Shown here piece after piece: positions 8,573 to 17,571 of a stretch of DNA of 54,650 nucleotides (position 1 is the first letter of the stretch; each line of letters opens with the position of its first letter). The notes beneath the pieces were generated by a model, which was given only the letters and a program-made list of their open reading frames with translations, searched no databases and was not told the DNA's origin. Source of the stretch: Saprospiraceae bacterium (GTDB lineage Bacteria > Bacteroidota > Bacteroidia > Chitinophagales > Saprospiraceae); NCBI GenBank assembly GCA_019694255.1, contig JAIBCI010000086.1, positions 1-54,650 on the forward strand, given 5' to 3'. The position numbers and the translations under genes were made by a program.

Positions 8573-9682
8573 ATGATGAAATCATATTTTCAGGGTGTTT
8601 TGTTTAGTTCCGCGTTGTTGTCTTCAAATGAAGACAGGCTTTTTGACCAATTATTTGAACTTTTCAAGGAGCTATTGATGATGACGGGAGGGTCTGTTGA
8701 TGAAGCTGTTCAGTGGCTTCATGAGCTGGACAGGCAATATCATTTATCACGGCCGGATTATGGGTTGGCAGACTTTCTCCGCGACCTTGAAGCACGGGGA
8801 TTTATCACCCGGTCAGGTGCTGATCAACGATTGGCACCAAGTTCTAAAATGGACGCTGACATCCGTCGTTCTGCTTTTGAAGATTTGTTTGGAAAAATAC
8901 TTCGTTCTGGAAGTGGCCGTCACAATACGAAGAAAGAGGGACAGGGATTTGACCTCTCTGAAAGCGCCAGACCCTATGCGTTCGGTGACCGGTTCACTGA
9001 CATACAATCTGCTGACACACTCCGTAATGCTTTGATCGCCCAGGGCATTGATGATTTTTCATTTACAGAAAAGGATTTGGTAATTCGAGATCAGATTGAC
9101 CAAAGCTTGTGCTCGACGGTCCTGATGATTGATATCTCTCATTCGATGATCCTTTACGGAGAAGACAGGATCACCCCGGCCAAAAAAGTTGCCCTGGCTT
9201 TGGCTCAAATGATCCGTCAGATTTATCCTAAAGATAGTCTGGATATCATTGTATTTGGAGATGATGCCTGGGCTGTTGAACTAAAGGACCTTCCTTACCT
9301 GCAAGTAGGGCCATATCATACCAATACAATTGCAGGACTGGAACTGGCTTATCAACTCTTGTTAAAGCGTCGGGGGTCGAATAAGAATATTATGATGATT
9401 ACTGATGGTAAGCCAACCTGTATGAAACGCGGCAAGGAATATTATAAAAACGCTTTTGGTCTAGATCGTCAAATAGTTAATCGAACGATCTCTGCTGGAA
9501 AAAAATGTAATAAACACGGGATTAATATTACAACCTTTATGGTGGCCTCAGATCCTTATCTCATTTCTTTTGTTGAAGAATTTTCTGAAAAGGTTCACGG
9601 CAAAGCCTTCTACACAAATCTGGAGGGTTTGGGAAAACAGATTTTTATTAATTATGAAAATAATAGGAAAAAAAAGAAGTAA
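8573..9682 (+). CDS. VWA-domain protein, partner of the next AAA+ ATPase
   Basis: A 369-residue cytoplasmic protein. The N-terminal ~170 residues are mostly helical and the C-terminal half is a von Willebrand factor A domain. Its metal-ion-dependent adhesion site is intact: D187-x-S189-x-S191 (MIDISHSM), threonines 250/252, and the Asp of ITDGKPT at 278. The C-terminus is lysine-rich. The stop overlaps the ATG of the following ATPase (TAATG), which implies translational coupling. VWA + AAA pairs are built like magnesium-chelatase D/I or MoxR/VWA chaperone systems. No chlorophyll or cobalamin genes are nearby, so a chaperone-like or unknown role is likelier than metal chelation. Confidence 0.75.
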   Translation: MMKSYFQGVLFSSALLSSNEDRLFDQLFELFKELLMMTGGSVDEAVQWLHELDRQYHLSRPDYGLADFLRDLEARGFITRSGADQRLAPSSKMDADIRRSAFEDLFGKILRSGSGRHNTKKEGQGFDLSESARPYAFGDRFTDIQSADTLRNALIAQGIDDFSFTEKDLVIRDQIDQSLCSTVLMIDISHSMILYGEDRITPAKKVALALAQMIRQIYPKDSLDIIVFGDDAWAVELKDLPYLQVGPYHTNTIAGLELAYQLLLKRRGSNKNIMMITDGKPTCMKRGKEYYKNAFGLDRQIVNRTISAGKKCNKHGINITTFMVASDPYLISFVEEFSEKVHGKAFYTNLEGLGKQIFINYENNRKKKK

Positions 9683-11133
9683 TGATTGAGTTAAACACTT
9701 TAGGAGCATTAAAATCATCAGGCTACAAGTCAAAAAGCATTCAGGATGAAATTAAAGATAATCTTAAATATCGCATTTTAAATGATCTTCCCATTTTTGA
9801 AGGAATTCATGGTTATGAGCACAGCGTATTACCAGATGTCGAACGCGCATTGCTGAGTGGTCACAATATTTTATTTCTTGGTCTTCGTGGCCAGGCCAAG
9901 ACAAGAATTGCCCGACAATTTGTTTCTCTTCTGGATGAATTCATTCCTATTGTTCGTGGCAGTGAAATAAATGATGACCCTTTTCACCCTATTTCAAAAT
10001 ATGCTGTTTCTATTCTGAATGAATTGGGTGATAACACCCCGATCGAATGGGTGTCTCGCAACGTACGCTATGTTGAAAAACTGGCTACACCAGATGTTTC
10101 TGTTGCTGATTTGCTCGGAGATCTTGATCCGATAAAAGCCGCAACGCGCAAACTTGAGTTCTCTGATGAACATGCAATTCATTTCGGGTTAATACCGCGC
10201 TCAAACCGATCCGTTTTTGTCATCAACGAATTGCCCGACTTGCAGACCAGGATTCAGGTTGCCTTGCTCAATATACTTGAAGAAAAGGATGTTCAGATTC
10301 GCGGCTTTAAAATCAAACTCCCCTTAAACATCCTCTTTGTTTTTACTGCCAATCCTGAAGACTATACTCAAAGAGGTAATATCATTACTCCGCTAAAGGA
10401 TAGGATTCAGTCTCAGATTCTTACTCATTACCCTGATTCTATTGCGGTAGGAATGAAAATAACTGAACAGGAAGCGCAGATTCGACCTGAGCTAAAGCAG
10501 ACCATCGCTGTCTCACCATTGCTGCACCAGATCATCGAACAGATCGCTTTTGTCGCCAGAAACAGCGAGCTTGTTGATCAGAAAAGCGGTGTATCTGCCC
10601 GCTTGACGATTTCCGCACTGGAGCTTCTCTACAGTGCGGTCGAACAAAGAATGTTGCACGGCGGTGAAAAAAATGGTGTTGCACGATTGTCAGATCTTAT
10701 CGCCATTGTGCCGGCGATGACCGGAAAGATGGAGTTGGTCTATGAAGGAGAACAGCTTGGCCCTTATGAATCCGCTTTAACGATTATCAACCAGGCAATT
10801 CAAAAAACAGCTGCAAGTATTTTGCCGAAAGTTGATTCAAAGAAAAAGAATTCTTCTGGATTATACCAGGTGACTGCTGACTGGTTCAGTCAGGGAAATA
10901 GAATTTCCATCGACACACGAATCAGCGACAAAGCATATATGTCTTCGCTTTTAAAATGTCCGATGCATGAAGACCTGATTAAGTCTTTTCCTAAAAAAGA
11001 TGGATTGGTATACCGTGAACTTGTCTTGCATACGATGGCGGCATCCAATATTATTCAAAAAGATTGGCTTGATCGGAGAATACAGTTTAAAGATCCTTTG
11101 TCCAGCATGCTTAATGACTTGAATATTCAGTAA
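9682..11133 (+). CDS. AAA+ ATPase, magnesium chelatase ChlI/MoxR-like
   Basis: A 483-residue AAA+ ATPase. Walker A is GLRGQAKT (67-74). The Walker B strand reads SVFVINELP (177-185), with Asn-Glu where Asp-Glu is usual, so the catalytic Glu183 is kept. The sensor-1 region is FTANPEDY (Asn224), and the PLKDRIQSQI segment resembles the ChlI/sigma-54-regulator class. It starts on the stop codon of the VWA gene and is followed one base after its own stop by a TlpA-like gene. It probably remodels a client or complex together with the VWA protein; the client is unknown. Confidence 0.8.
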   Translation: MIELNTLGALKSSGYKSKSIQDEIKDNLKYRILNDLPIFEGIHGYEHSVLPDVERALLSGHNILFLGLRGQAKTRIARQFVSLLDEFIPIVRGSEINDDPFHPISKYAVSILNELGDNTPIEWVSRNVRYVEKLATPDVSVADLLGDLDPIKAATRKLEFSDEHAIHFGLIPRSNRSVFVINELPDLQTRIQVALLNILEEKDVQIRGFKIKLPLNILFVFTANPEDYTQRGNIITPLKDRIQSQILTHYPDSIAVGMKITEQEAQIRPELKQTIAVSPLLHQIIEQIAFVARNSELVDQKSGVSARLTISALELLYSAVEQRMLHGGEKNGVARLSDLIAIVPAMTGKMELVYEGEQLGPYESALTIINQAIQKTAASILPKVDSKKKNSSGLYQVTADWFSQGNRISIDTRISDKAYMSSLLKCPMHEDLIKSFPKKDGLVYRELVLHTMAASNIIQKDWLDRRIQFKDPLSSMLNDLNIQ

Positions 11134-11134
11134 T

Positions 11135-11665
11135 ATGTCAGCTAAAAGTTACCCATGGTACTTGATTGGTGGGATTTTTGCCTTTCTTGTTATTCGTTAT
11201 TTCTATTTTCAAAATCCACTGGTTTTTGGAGCCACGGCCCCATTATTTTGTAAAGAGCGCACAGATGGGCGGATTATTTGCCTTGACAGCGCGGTCGATC
11301 ATTATGTTCTTCTGGATTTCTGGGGGTCCTGGTGTGGTCCCTGTCGGTCTGCCAATCAAATTTATGCGTTGATGTATGATCGCTACCAAAATGCCTCTTT
11401 TAAGGAGGCCAAAGGAATTCGTTTCATAAGCGTTGCTTTGGAGAAGAATCGTAACAATGCCCTGTTGGCTATACGACAGGACGGGCTGCACTGGCCGGAT
11501 CAGATTATTCAGGAAGAAATGCTGGATAGTGAGCTGGCAAAGCTTTACAATATTAAAAGATTACCCGCCAGTTTTCTCATTGGCCCGGGTGGAAGAATTA
11601 TACTTTCGGACCCTGACATCAAAGAACTGGATGATTATCTGGCACATAATCTTTTAAAAAACTGA
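11135..11665 (+). CDS. TlpA-family thioredoxin-like protein, membrane-anchored
   Basis: A 176-residue protein with one N-terminal membrane segment (about residues 7-25) and a periplasmic thioredoxin domain. The redox motif is WGSWCGPCRS, and the conserved proline precedes ASFLIGPGG. This is the classic TlpA/ResA arrangement for thiol-disulfide exchange outside the cytoplasm. The gene begins one base after the AAA+ ATPase stop and probably shares its transcript. Whether the operon link is functional is unclear. Confidence 0.8.
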   Translation: MSAKSYPWYLIGGIFAFLVIRYFYFQNPLVFGATAPLFCKERTDGRIICLDSAVDHYVLLDFWGSWCGPCRSANQIYALMYDRYQNASFKEAKGIRFISVALEKNRNNALLAIRQDGLHWPDQIIQEEMLDSELAKLYNIKRLPASFLIGPGGRIILSDPDIKELDDYLAHNLLKN

Positions 11666-11732
11666 CAAATTGGCGTGATTTCTCATTTGGCAAACATATT
11701 GAAAGCAACATTATTACAACGAAATTTGGAAT

Positions 11733-12302
11733 ATGCTCACAGAAGAAAATAAAATTGAACCGGAAACCGCTGATCCTTCAATTGAATCTATGTCAGGCGA
11801 CACACCCGGTTCCCAGGAGGTCAAGGAAGCCGATATGGAAGGCATAGAACAGGATGAATTGACTCGGCTTCGGAAGGATGTTGAAGATCATAAGGACAAA
11901 TATTTGCGTTTATATGCGGAATTTGATAACTATAAGAGACGAACATCCAGAGAAAAGATTGAGTTGGTTAAGACCGCCGGGCAAGAGATTATTTCAGAAC
12001 TGATTGGCGTTTTAGATGATTTCGACCGTGCGCAGAAAATTGCAGTCGAGACCGAAAATCCAGGCGTTTATCCGGAAGGCATGCGCCTTGTGCACCATAA
12101 ACTATCGGGTATTTTACATAATAAGGGATTGACCCCCATGAATTCAACAGGAAATCTTTTTGATCCGGAGCTGCACGAAGCCATTGCAGAAATTCCCTCG
12201 CCTTCCGATGAATTGGTGGGCAAGGTTGTTGATACCGTCGAAAAAGGCTATATTCTGTCCGATAAAATTATTCGATTCGCCAAAGTTGTTGTTGGCAAAT
12301 AA
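11733..12302 (+). CDS. grpE: Nucleotide exchange factor GrpE
   Basis: A 189-residue GrpE that releases ADP from DnaK in the Hsp70 cycle. An acidic disordered N-terminus (~45 residues) leads into the long coiled coil (DKYLRLYAEFDNYKRRTSREK) and a C-terminal beta domain (LFDPELHEAIAEIPS, GYILSDKIIRFAKVVVGK). It is followed 25 bases later by dnaJ, the usual Bacteroidota pair. dnaK is not in the window. No CIRCE element was seen upstream. Confidence 0.95.
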   Translation: MLTEENKIEPETADPSIESMSGDTPGSQEVKEADMEGIEQDELTRLRKDVEDHKDKYLRLYAEFDNYKRRTSREKIELVKTAGQEIISELIGVLDDFDRAQKIAVETENPGVYPEGMRLVHHKLSGILHNKGLTPMNSTGNLFDPELHEAIAEIPSPSDELVGKVVDTVEKGYILSDKIIRFAKVVVGK

Positions 12303-12327
12303 TTCATTACGTTCCTGATAAAATAAT

Positions 12328-13497
12328 ATGTCGAAAAGGGATTATTACGAAGTACTCAATGTTGCCCGGTCAGCAGACAGTGATACCATCAAAAAGGCTT
12401 ATCGCAAAATGGCGATGCAATACCATCCTGACCGCAACCCGGGAAACAAGGAAGCTGAGAATAAATTCAAAGAAGCAGCAGAGGCCTATGAAGTACTGAG
12501 CAACGACGACAAGAAAGCCAGATATGATCGTTACGGACATGCCGGAGTCGATCCCAATGCTGGATTTGGCGGGCGCGGCGGAGCAGGAGGAATGAACATG
12601 GAAGATATCTTCGAAAACTTTGGAGATATTTTTGGTGACAGCAGTCCTTTTGGTTCTTTTTTTGGCAATAGTGGCGGTCAGCGGACACGCGGAGGAATGG
12701 GTCAGAAGGGAAGTAATCTGAGAATTAAGGTTAGTCTCACCCTTGAAGAAATTGCCAGTGGCGTCACAAAAAAAATTAAAGTCAAAAAACAGGTTTCCTG
12801 CAGTACATGTGGTGGTTCTGGCAGTAAGGATTCAAAGTCTTTCAAGACTTGTGCAACCTGTAATGGCTCAGGTTACGTAAGACAAATTAAAAATACTTTT
12901 CTAGGTCAAATGCAGACAACCACGACCTGTCCAAACTGCAACGGCTCAGGCCAGATGATCGCCAACAGCTGCAGTTCTTGCCGTGGTTCTGGCGTAGAAT
13001 CGGGTGAGGAAACGATCGAAATTCAAATTCCTGCTGGTGTTGATGAGAATATACAACTCTCGATGCGGGGGAAAGGTAATGCCGGGCCAAACGGTGGTCA
13101 ATCCGGGGATCTGATCATTAATATTGAACAAAAGCCTCATAATACTTTTACCAGAGATGGAAACAATCTTCATTACGATCTATATATCAATTTTGCAGAT
13201 GCGGCACTTGGACATCAGCTTGAAATACCTACATTGAACAGCACTGTTAAAATAAAAATACCTGCGGGTACACAAAGTGGCAAAACATTCAGGCTTCGCA
13301 GTTTGGGTCTTCCGGCAATGCAGACTCACGGCAAGGGTGATTTACTTGTTCATTTGAATATCTGGACACCCAAAAATCTTTCCGATGAGGAGAAAAAAAT
13401 TCTTGAAAAACTGCGGTCACATTCAAATTTTAAGCCAAATCCAAGCGATGAAGAAAAAGGATTTTTTGAAAGGATGAAAGAATTCTTCAATGCCTAA
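12328..13497 (+). CDS. dnaJ: Chaperone DnaJ
   Basis: A 389-residue type I J-protein, cochaperone of DnaK. It shows the J domain with HPD (QYHPDRNPG, about 31-33), a Gly/Phe-rich linker, and four CxxCxGxG zinc-binding repeats ([32 protein letters not shown]). Two C-terminal substrate-binding beta domains follow. All elements of a full-length DnaJ are present. The last 8 bases overlap the start of gldH, so the lipoprotein is likely co-translated. Confidence 0.96.
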   Translation: MSKRDYYEVLNVARSADSDTIKKAYRKMAMQYHPDRNPGNKEAENKFKEAAEAYEVLSNDDKKARYDRYGHAGVDPNAGFGGRGGAGGMNMEDIFENFGDIFGDSSPFGSFFGNSGGQRTRGGMGQKGSNLRIKVSLTLEEIASGVTKKIKVKKQVSCSTCGGSGSKDSKSFKTCATCNGSGYVRQIKNTFLGQMQTTTTCPNCNGSGQMIANSCSSCRGSGVESGEETIEIQIPAGVDENIQLSMRGKGNAGPNGGQSGDLIINIEQKPHNTFTRDGNNLHYDLYINFADAALGHQLEIPTLNSTVKIKIPAGTQSGKTFRLRSLGLPAMQTHGKGDLLVHLNIWTPKNLSDEEKKILEKLRSHSNFKPNPSDEEKGFFERMKEFFNA

Positions 13498-13957
13498 GCA
13501 TTATTATACCCTCCTTCTTTTATTGCTTTTTGCGTGTAGGGAAAAGAACCTTTTTTCAAAAGAATATTCTTTAAAAGACGGATCTTGGTATTCAAAGGAT
13601 ACTCTTGTTTTTAAGTGGAATTCGCCAGACACAACTACAAGATATAACCTGGTCCTTGGTATCGGTCATGAAGACAACATCCCTTCGCAGAATATTTATG
13701 TTAAGACTATTAGCTCAGATCCTGCCGGCAAAAGCAAAGAACAACTGGTATCACTTGAACTAATAGCAACTTCCGGTAAGCCGTTTGGAAATTGTAACAA
13801 TGTCCCCTGTGATCTCAGAATAATTCTTGGTTCTGGTGTTTTTTTTCCGCAGCAAGGCACTTATTCCCTGGCTTTGGTACCCTGGTCAAGGGTTGATCCG
13901 TTAACCGGTATTAATAAGATTTCGCTTACTATAGAGCCTTCTACTCAAAAAAAGTAA
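13490..13957 (+). CDS. gldH: GldH-like gliding motility lipoprotein
   Basis: A 155-residue lipoprotein. The signal peptide ends in LLLFAC, giving lipidated Cys16. The mature part matches the GldH pattern: a [15 protein letters not shown] start, a Y-x-L-x-L-G-I-G-H beta strand, an N-C-x-x-V-P-C-D-L motif, and an ending with [12 protein letters not shown] and a [10 protein letters not shown] strand. GldH is required for gliding in Flavobacterium and belongs to the cell-envelope gliding machinery, though it is also found in non-gliding Bacteroidota. The gene overlaps dnaJ by 8 bases. The family call rests on motif recall without alignment. Confidence 0.72.
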   Translation: MPKHYYTLLLLLLFACREKNLFSKEYSLKDGSWYSKDTLVFKWNSPDTTTRYNLVLGIGHEDNIPSQNIYVKTISSDPAGKSKEQLVSLELIATSGKPFGNCNNVPCDLRIILGSGVFFPQQGTYSLALVPWSRVDPLTGINKISLTIEPSTQKK

Positions 13958-13966
13958 AGACTTTTT
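13949..13966 (+). terminator. Weak A+T hairpin at the end of gldH
   Basis: A perfect 7-base inverted repeat (AAAAAGT / ACTTTTT, four-base loop) spans the gldH stop codon and ends in a short T run. It has almost no G+C, so it is at best a weak terminator at the end of grpE-dnaJ-gldH. Confidence 0.3.
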
Positions 13967-14043
13967 AATAAAGTTATAGGTTTCTTCAGCTCTTCATAGT
14001 ATTAGATCAAATCGTCGGGTATTTGTTAATTGGCTGGAGTAAC

Positions 14044-14457
14044 TTAATGCCGGCCCCACAATTGAACTATGGCTTTATGATCTCCGAATCCTTTGGTATC
14101 ATACCAAAAGCTAACCTTTCTGATTACTCTTTTTTTACCCTCAAGATCTATAATACGGCTCTCGCCTCCTGCTCTAAAATTGTCTTTTAATTCGACCGTT
14201 TGTTCTTCCCCATCCCCGAAATGGATAACCATTCTTTGCATGTTAATTGGCGCGCGTTTAACCCTGATCTGTACTGCCGAAAACCTACCTTCACTTGCCG
14301 TAACCATTATTTCATCTTTGTCTGCCTTAAAATTAACGGACCTTTCACCAAGCATTTCCCAGCCTCTTTGAATGCATCCTGAAGAATCTTTAGAACTAAA
14401 TGCGCTTAGAAGCATAGAGCAAAGTAATAATAGAAATAGCTTTCTTACGATTTTCAT
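14044..14457 (-). CDS. Small exported protein, DUF2541-like
   Basis: A 137-residue protein with a clear signal peptide (residues 1-22, MKIVRKLFLLLLCSMLLSAF). The rest is predicted beta-rich: GWEMLGERSVNF, an IQIRVKRAPINM-type strand, IDLEGKKRVIRKVSFWYDT, and an ending VQLWGRH. This resembles the DUF2541/YaaI-type periplasmic fold, but the assignment is from memory of the pattern. It faces gldH tail to tail. A TACATTTA sequence (14476-14483, minus strand), one base off the -7 consensus, lies 18 bases upstream. The role is unknown. Confidence 0.55.
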   Translation of the reverse strand: MKIVRKLFLLLLCSMLLSAFSSKDSSGCIQRGWEMLGERSVNFKADKDEIMVTASEGRFSAVQIRVKRAPINMQRMVIHFGDGEEQTVELKDNFRAGGESRIIDLEGKKRVIRKVSFWYDTKGFGDHKAIVQLWGRH

Positions 14458-14553
14458 ATTAGTAATTTTACACCCTAAATGTAGTGAGTAATACTAAATT
14501 TAACCTGTTATTGTTTACTTTTAATTTAAGCCAACCCTTGGCAAATTTCTTTT

Positions 14554-14561
14554 TATTTTTG
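14554..14561 (+). promoter_or_regulatory. -7 promoter element (TATTTTTG) of tRNA-Pro
   Basis: TATTTTTG matches TAnnTTTG and ends 7 bases before the first base of mature tRNA-Pro. This spacing suits a promoter starting transcription almost at the tRNA 5' end. Confidence 0.5.
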
Positions 14562-14568
14562 CCGCATT

Positions 14569-14642
14569 CGGGGTGTAGCGCAGTCCGGTAGCGTACCAGT
14601 ATGGGGTACTGGTGGTCGCTGGTTCAAATCCAGTCACCCCGA
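14569..14642 (+). tRNA. tRNA-Pro (anticodon GGG)
   Basis: A complete cloverleaf of 74 bases: acceptor arm CGGGGTG pairing with CACCCCG, D arm GCGC/GCGT, anticodon stem CCAGT/ACTGG around loop ATGGGGT (anticodon GGG), and T arm GCTGG/CCAGT with TTCAAAT. The discriminator is A. The 3' CCA is not encoded. The 3' end lies only 9 bases before the ATG of the DNA glycosylase gene. Confidence 0.95.
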
Positions 14643-14651
14643 CTAATTTTT

Positions 14652-15275
14652 ATGTCACGTCCCCTGTCTAGAGAATATTTCCAGAATATGGATGTTTGTT
14701 TCCTTGCAAAAGATTTGCTGGGCAAGATTTTAATAACAAATCTGAATGGCCTGATTACGTCAGGAATTATTGTTGAAACAGAGGCCTATCGCGGTCCCGA
14801 TGACCGCGCTTCTCACTCCTACAATTTTCGCAGAACGCCCCGAAATGAGACGATGTACCGATCAGGGGGCTATTCATATGTATATATTTGTTACGGAATT
14901 CACCACCTTTTTAATATTGTTACCGCTCCTGAAGGAATTGCACATGCTGTCCTGATACGGGCTCTTGAACCCCTGGAAGGATTACCAACCATGCGGACAC
15001 GACGCAATGGTGCGGCAGATAACATATTGACAAAGGGCCCTGGTGCTTTGTCTGAGGCTATGGGTATTACAAAATCACTTGATGCCAATACATTATGGAA
15101 ATCTCATTCAAAAATTTCCGTGTTGGATGGTGGGATAATTTATCCTGATGACAAAATAATTTCATCTTTGCGCATTGGTGTGGAATCCGCGGGGGAATCT
15201 GCTCTTAGGCCCTGGAGATATTTTGTAGCCGGCAACCGAAATGTTAGCGCCCACAAGAAACCATTTATTGGATGA
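14652..15275 (+). CDS. 3-methyladenine DNA glycosylase (AAG/MPG family)
   Basis: A 207-residue base-excision repair enzyme of the alkyladenine glycosylase (MPG) fold, which removes alkylated purines. Diagnostic motifs are LAKDLLGK, IVETEAYRGPDDRASHS (holding the catalytic glutamate), YRSGGYSYVYICYGIHH and LTKGPGALSEAMGI. The frame is open from 14601 inside the tRNA, but the ATG at 14652 gives the family N-terminus (MSRPLSREYFQ). No promoter is visible between tRNA-Pro and this gene, so it is probably transcribed with the tRNA. Its end overlaps the end of the convergent gene by 11 bases. Confidence 0.92.
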   Translation: MSRPLSREYFQNMDVCFLAKDLLGKILITNLNGLITSGIIVETEAYRGPDDRASHSYNFRRTPRNETMYRSGGYSYVYICYGIHHLFNIVTAPEGIAHAVLIRALEPLEGLPTMRTRRNGAADNILTKGPGALSEAMGITKSLDANTLWKSHSKISVLDGGIIYPDDKIISSLRIGVESAGESALRPWRYFVAGNRNVSAHKKPFIG

Positions 15276-15942
15276 TCTCCTGATTTCTTTCTTTATATAT
15301 TTTTTCTCCTGCTGATTTACTTTTCTTGTTTGCATCAAACAGAACAAAAACAAAAGTCATAAGCGCACTCATTAATAGAACATAAATAAGTATATCTGTG
15401 TAATTTTTTAGTGTTGGAAAAAACGGAGCAATTATTAACTGTTGGCATATCGACAGTATTAAAACACTTGCGAGCGCAATAACGGTTACTCCGATATACT
15501 TTCTTTGTTCATACATTCTGTGTTTTCGATACAATGCAATATATGCTTTTCTGCTTTTTGTATCTGTAGGATCGATATGAATTATTGTCCGGTAAACTTC
15601 CTGGGCGGATATGGTTCTGTTTTCTTCCATCAATCTTTCGGCTCGCAGAAGTAATATTTTCCGATAAAGGCTTCTCAGGTGATCATTAAAGTATTCCTGA
15701 TTTATTATTTCTATCAGCGCCCTGGTAGATAGTTTGTCAAATAAATATATTTTATCCAGGGCAAGTAGCGCTTTTAAATAAGAATATTTTATTTCAATAT
15801 ACTCGTCAAACGGAAGTGCTTGAATTTCCTGAGAATAATAACGACAAAATGATAAATACTCCTGGTGGCCTGACTCAGGAATCTTACGCCATCTCGCCAA
15901 TAAGTTAGAAATATCTAATGTTTTATCTTTTTTGTTTTTCAC
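15265..15942 (-). CDS. Uncharacterised helical protein with two C-terminal membrane segments
   Basis: A 225-residue protein not recognised as a named family. The N-terminal ~140 residues are helical and TPR-like (AEEVYRT-style helices, e.g. RTISAQEVYRTIIHIDP). Two hydrophobic segments at about 150-170 and 180-200 would anchor it in the inner membrane, and the tail is lysine-rich. It overlaps the upstream cyclase gene by 4 bases (ATGA) and is the last gene of the ten-gene minus-strand cluster. Confidence 0.6.
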   Translation of the reverse strand: MKNKKDKTLDISNLLARWRKIPESGHQEYLSFCRYYSQEIQALPFDEYIEIKYSYLKALLALDKIYLFDKLSTRALIEIINQEYFNDHLRSLYRKILLLRAERLMEENRTISAQEVYRTIIHIDPTDTKSRKAYIALYRKHRMYEQRKYIGVTVIALASVLILSICQQLIIAPFFPTLKNYTDILIYVLLMSALMTFVFVLFDANKKSKSAGEKIYKERNQEIIQ

Positions 15943-16685
15943 TTTTTGATTTGATACAAGATGGGTCTGGAAGGAACTGCATCCAGGGCCAGGTTTGCTA
16001 CCTGCAAATTTAATAAATACTCCCCGTCCTCTATCTTATCTGGAATATAAATAAGTTCAGTTATCGTGCATTTGTTTTGTCTTTCTCCGTGCCAAAAGGC
16101 TTTATGTGCTGACAACTGGCCCCCGTCTTCTTCTTTGTCAACTGAAGGGAGGTCTATCAGTAAGTGTTCCACCCCGATATCTACCAGGTATTCCATCGCT
16201 TCTTTTTCAATAAACGGGGGATTGGTCCCTGAGTAATTACGTTGTCGTTTTGTGGGATCATTGGGAAGTGTACGGATACAAATGCATTCTTTGGATTGCC
16301 CTTCAAGTAATATTTCCAGCGTCCTTCGAGAAATACTTACGTCTCCGTTTTCTTTTTTAGTTGGGTAAACACTGATGACCGTGCATAGAAAGAAGAAATT
16401 TTCAAACAGGGCATTGACCTTCAGACCATTATTGAAAATATGCCCGGAACACTCTGTGTGTGTTCCGTTGCCGTGTGCGTTCATTTTAACGTTCATAAAG
16501 TTTACAGGGCCGCCTTCAGCGATTGATCCGATAAAGGATCCTGCTCTTACGGGCTCTGATGTGAAAAATGGCGCATAAAAACAATTGACCTGATTCGGGC
16601 CTTCTTGCATTGCAATACTAATATCAATGCCAGATCCAACTTCAAATAATATTGTGCCCTTGCTTAAGTAAACGCCTTCTTTCAT
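15939..16685 (-). CDS. Cyclase-family metal hydrolase (kynurenine formamidase-like)
   Basis: A 248-residue protein of the cyclase/KynB superfamily. The metal-binding signature HGNGTHTECSGHI (near residue 90) corresponds to the H-x-G-T-H-x-E/D pattern that binds zinc or manganese. Further family features are DISIAMQEG at the N-terminus and the SAHKAFW segment. Members hydrolyse amides or lactones such as N-formylkynurenine. No tryptophan-degradation genes are nearby, so the substrate is unknown. It begins 4 bases after the nadK stop. Confidence 0.8.
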   Translation of the reverse strand: MKEGVYLSKGTILFEVGSGIDISIAMQEGPNQVNCFYAPFFTSEPVRAGSFIGSIAEGGPVNFMNVKMNAHGNGTHTECSGHIFNNGLKVNALFENFFFLCTVISVYPTKKENGDVSISRRTLEILLEGQSKECICIRTLPNDPTKRQRNYSGTNPPFIEKEAMEYLVDIGVEHLLIDLPSVDKEEDGGQLSAHKAFWHGERQNKCTITELIYIPDKIEDGEYLLNLQVANLALDAVPSRPILYQIKK

Positions 16686-16689
16686 TGTA

Positions 16690-17571
16690 TTAGTTTCTTT
16701 GGTCTAATCCCCAGTACAGTTTGGTCTGAATAGTCCCTAGAAAACTGACTGGCTTCAATTGAACAAGCTTTATTTTATAATTGCATTTTCGCACCGCTAT
16801 TTGATGCTTTGATCCAATAACCTCTACTCTTGAGTCCATTGTACAAAGAAAACTATCTATTCGTCCTTCTACTTCAAAGGATAGAATTGCGTCATCAGGA
16901 ATAACTACCGGACGAACATTCAGATTGTGCGGGGCAACAGGAGTTATGACAAAACTAGGTGTGTTTGGAAAGATGATCGGCCCTCCGCAGGAAAGTGAAT
17001 ATCCTGTTGACCCCGTAGGAGTTGCAACAATTAATCCGTCCGCCCAATATACATTCAAAAGATCTCCGTTGATGTAGGTTCTAATCGTAATCATCGATGA
17101 ATTGTCCCTCTTCAGAATGGTCAGATCATTCATTGCAATAGGGATGTCCCCAAAAAGTTCGTAGTTGCTGTCGAGTTCCAGCAAGGTTCTTTCTTCAACA
17201 TGATACATCCCGTTAAAAAGCTGATAAACTGCATCGGGAATTAGCTTTTTCTCAATACTTGCCAGAAATCCCAGACGACCCATGTTAATTCCCATAATTG
17301 GAACGCCGCTGTCTCTTACAAGCGTAACAGCCTGCAACATCGTTCCATCTCCTCCTAGACTAAGCAATACATTCGGCCTTTGCGTCTTGATATCTTCGTG
17401 ATTGTTCCATTTTTGAAAGCCTTCGGATGATAATAAATCATCCGGAAATTCTCTTAGAAATGGTTCATAAATGCCTACTTCTGCTTTGTATTCTTTTAAC
17501 TTGGTAAGAAGTCCCCGAAGATAACTATAATCTTCCTGCTTTAGCTTTTGTCCAAATAAATATATCTTCAT
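16690..17571 (-). CDS. nadK: NAD kinase
   Basis: A 293-residue ATP-NAD kinase that makes NADP from NAD in the cytoplasm. The GGDGTM motif is at 73-78, with catalytic Asp75. It is followed by the family segments GINMGRLGFLAS, NDLTILKRD and TPTGSTGYSLSCGGPI, plus the APHNLNVRPVVIP strand. Length and motif order are canonical. It overlaps the BamA-like gene by one base and sits in the CBS-BamA-nadK order, a grouping often seen in Bacteroidota. Confidence 0.95.
   Translation of the reverse strand: MKIYLFGQKLKQEDYSYLRGLLTKLKEYKAEVGIYEPFLREFPDDLLSSEGFQKWNNHEDIKTQRPNVLLSLGGDGTMLQAVTLVRDSGVPIMGINMGRLGFLASIEKKLIPDAVYQLFNGMYHVEERTLLELDSNYELFGDIPIAMNDLTILKRDNSSMITIRTYINGDLLNVYWADGLIVATPTGSTGYSLSCGGPIIFPNTPSFVITPVAPHNLNVRPVVIPDDAILSFEVEGRIDSFLCTMDSRVEVIGSKHQIAVRKCNYKIKLVQLKPVSFLGTIQTKLYWGLDQRN

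Noticed and set aside
8573-11133. Magnesium or cobalt chelatase for chlorophyll or cobalamin
   Set aside because: The VWA/AAA architecture is similar, but no chlorophyll or cobalamin genes or large chelatase H/N subunit are present.
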